DNA of 64,000 bases from Ignavibacteriales bacterium (GTDB taxonomy: Bacteria > Bacteroidota > Ignavibacteria > Ignavibacteriales > Ignavibacteriaceae): assembly GCA_012517155.1 (NCBI GenBank), contig JAAYVN010000026.1, positions 1-64,000 on the forward strand, written 5' to 3'. Below the pieces are notes generated by a model. It ran no database searches, had not been told where the DNA came from, and worked only from the letters and a program-made list of their open reading frames with translations. Of the stretch, positions 63,403 to 64,000 are shown one piece after another. Numbering within the stretch: position 1 is the stretch's first letter; each line of letters starts with the position of its first letter. The translations under genes and the position numbers were made by a program.

Positions 63403-64000
63403 TTGAATAGACAATTAAAGATTCTTCACATTGCTCCACAGAATTTTGCAGGAGTACCTTATGACTTCATGCGGATGCATAATAAACTTGGCGATTTCTC
63501 CCGCTTAATCACTCTGCATAAAAATCCTGTTACTTTCCCTGAGGATATTTGCTTAGATCTTCCGCTGCCTGGTTCGCTTCTTGCTAAGAAATGGCGCAAA
63601 AAAAAAGTTGCTCTCAGGAAAAAACAAAATCTTGCCTCCGCTCCCTATTTCTCCCCAAAAAATATTTTCGAAAAAATTTATTTCCGATTTTCAGATATTT
63701 CTAAAAGCAAAACTGTTGATGAACTGTTAAAGAAATATTCGCTTGACAATTTTGAAATAATTCACTATGACGGAGGCATCGACTTTTTCAGAAACAGTAA
63801 GCAGGCGCTAAGATGGAAAAGCGAAGGTAAGAAAATCGTCTGCTGTTATTATGGAAGCGACCTCAGATTGCGGGGTTTAATTAGAGATATGCATAAAATT
63901 TCAGATCTCAATATTACCTCCGAATTTGATCACCTTTCTTTACTGCAGAATATAAAATATCTCTTCTACCCTTATGACACTTCCGAACTGCCTCTTAAGG
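63403..64000 (+). CDS. Glycosyltransferase (GT4-like), cut by window end
   Basis: At least 199 codons are open from the TTG at 63403 to the window end; no ATG is available upstream of the conserved start (a stop lies at 63385). The N-terminus LKILHIAPQNFAGVPYDFMR resembles group-1 glycosyltransferases, and IIHYDGGIDFFR and CCYYGSDLRLRG (the latter with the GSD motif) follow. The donor-binding C-terminal half is outside the window. Continues the envelope operon. Confidence 0.65.
   Translation, partial: MNRQLKILHIAPQNFAGVPYDFMRMHNKLGDFSRLITLHKNPVTFPEDICLDLPLPGSLLAKKWRKKKVALRKKQNLASAPYFSPKNIFEKIYFRFSDISKSKTVDELLKKYSLDNFEIIHYDGGIDFFRNSKQALRWKSEGKKIVCCYYGSDLRLRGLIRDMHKISDLNITSEFDHLSLLQNIKYLFYPYDTSELPLK

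Noticed and set aside
1-64000. Prophage, insertion sequence, integron or CRISPR array
   Set aside because: No integrase, transposase, phage structural gene, inverted-repeat-bounded transposon or regularly spaced direct-repeat array was found on reading.

Overview
The window looks like chromosome of an anaerobic or facultative member of the Bacteroidota/Chlorobi superphylum, most likely Ignavibacteria. The reasons are four probable type IX secretion (T9SS) cargo proteins, three of them with the C-terminal SQNYPNPFNP sorting motif, two tandem PorV/PorQ-type outer membrane proteins, a bacillithiol gene (bshC), several ferredoxin-type redox proteins, and many starts without a strong Shine-Dalgarno. 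No phage, insertion sequence, transposase or CRISPR array was seen. The taxonomic call is inference.

Layout. 1-9.4 kb: a T9SS fibronectin-type protein, a PrsW-like protease, a NatAB-type ABC exporter (minus strand), then a dCache-PAS histidine kinase and two lipoproteins. 9.4-16.9 kb: the fatty acid/phospholipid operon on the minus strand (DUF177-rpmF-plsX-fabH-fabD-DUF3109-fabG-acpP-fabF-rnc), with rpmF (59 codons) and an intrinsic terminator between acpP and fabF. 16.9-32.8 kb: accessory genes (T9SS protein, a lipoprotein paralogous to the first, a 7TM-PAS-GAF-PAS kinase, YciI, MntP, a GHL10-type hydrolase, EFR1 flavodoxin-ferredoxin, a CoA-acylating aldehyde dehydrogenase, an Alvin-type ferredoxin, a thioredoxin-fold protein) separated by long gaps. 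Three of these gaps carry copies of one dispersed hairpin-forming repeat.

32.8-42.9 kb is the most interesting block. A sigma54 activator with a cysteine-bearing PAS domain is divergent from an apparent nine- or ten-gene operon: COG0731 radical SAM protein, small membrane protein, an SDR fused to an RsbRD_N-like helical domain, another membrane protein, DUF5320, a NifX/ORP-like protein with a His-rich tail, two MinD-type ATPases each with an inserted 2[4Fe-4S] ferredoxin domain, a second ORP-like protein, a 10TM heavy-metal-exporter-family permease and a methyltransferase. This resembles the anaerobe-specific 'orange protein' (ORP) system of Desulfovibrio, which is also built from MinD/ferredoxin ATPases and NifX-like proteins under a sigma54 activator, but has added parts. 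A pair of palindromic sites 31 bp apart upstream is a good candidate for the activator's binding sites.

42.9-50.2 kb: tRNA-Glu(CUC) and tRNA-Gln(CUG), a 1326-residue BNR/Ycf48-like T9SS protein, an unknown gene and bshC. 50.2-64 kb: a tightly packed plus-strand run of at least 14 genes with many overlapping start/stop codons. It encodes radical SAM enzymes, a flippase-like membrane protein, two GT2 glycosyltransferases, a polysaccharide deacetylase, a DUF1207-like protein, a site-2 protease, a lipoprotein, a secreted BNR-type protein, two PorV-like proteins, a FemAB-like protein and a glycosyltransferase cut by the window end. This is probably an envelope glycan/lipid assembly and export locus.
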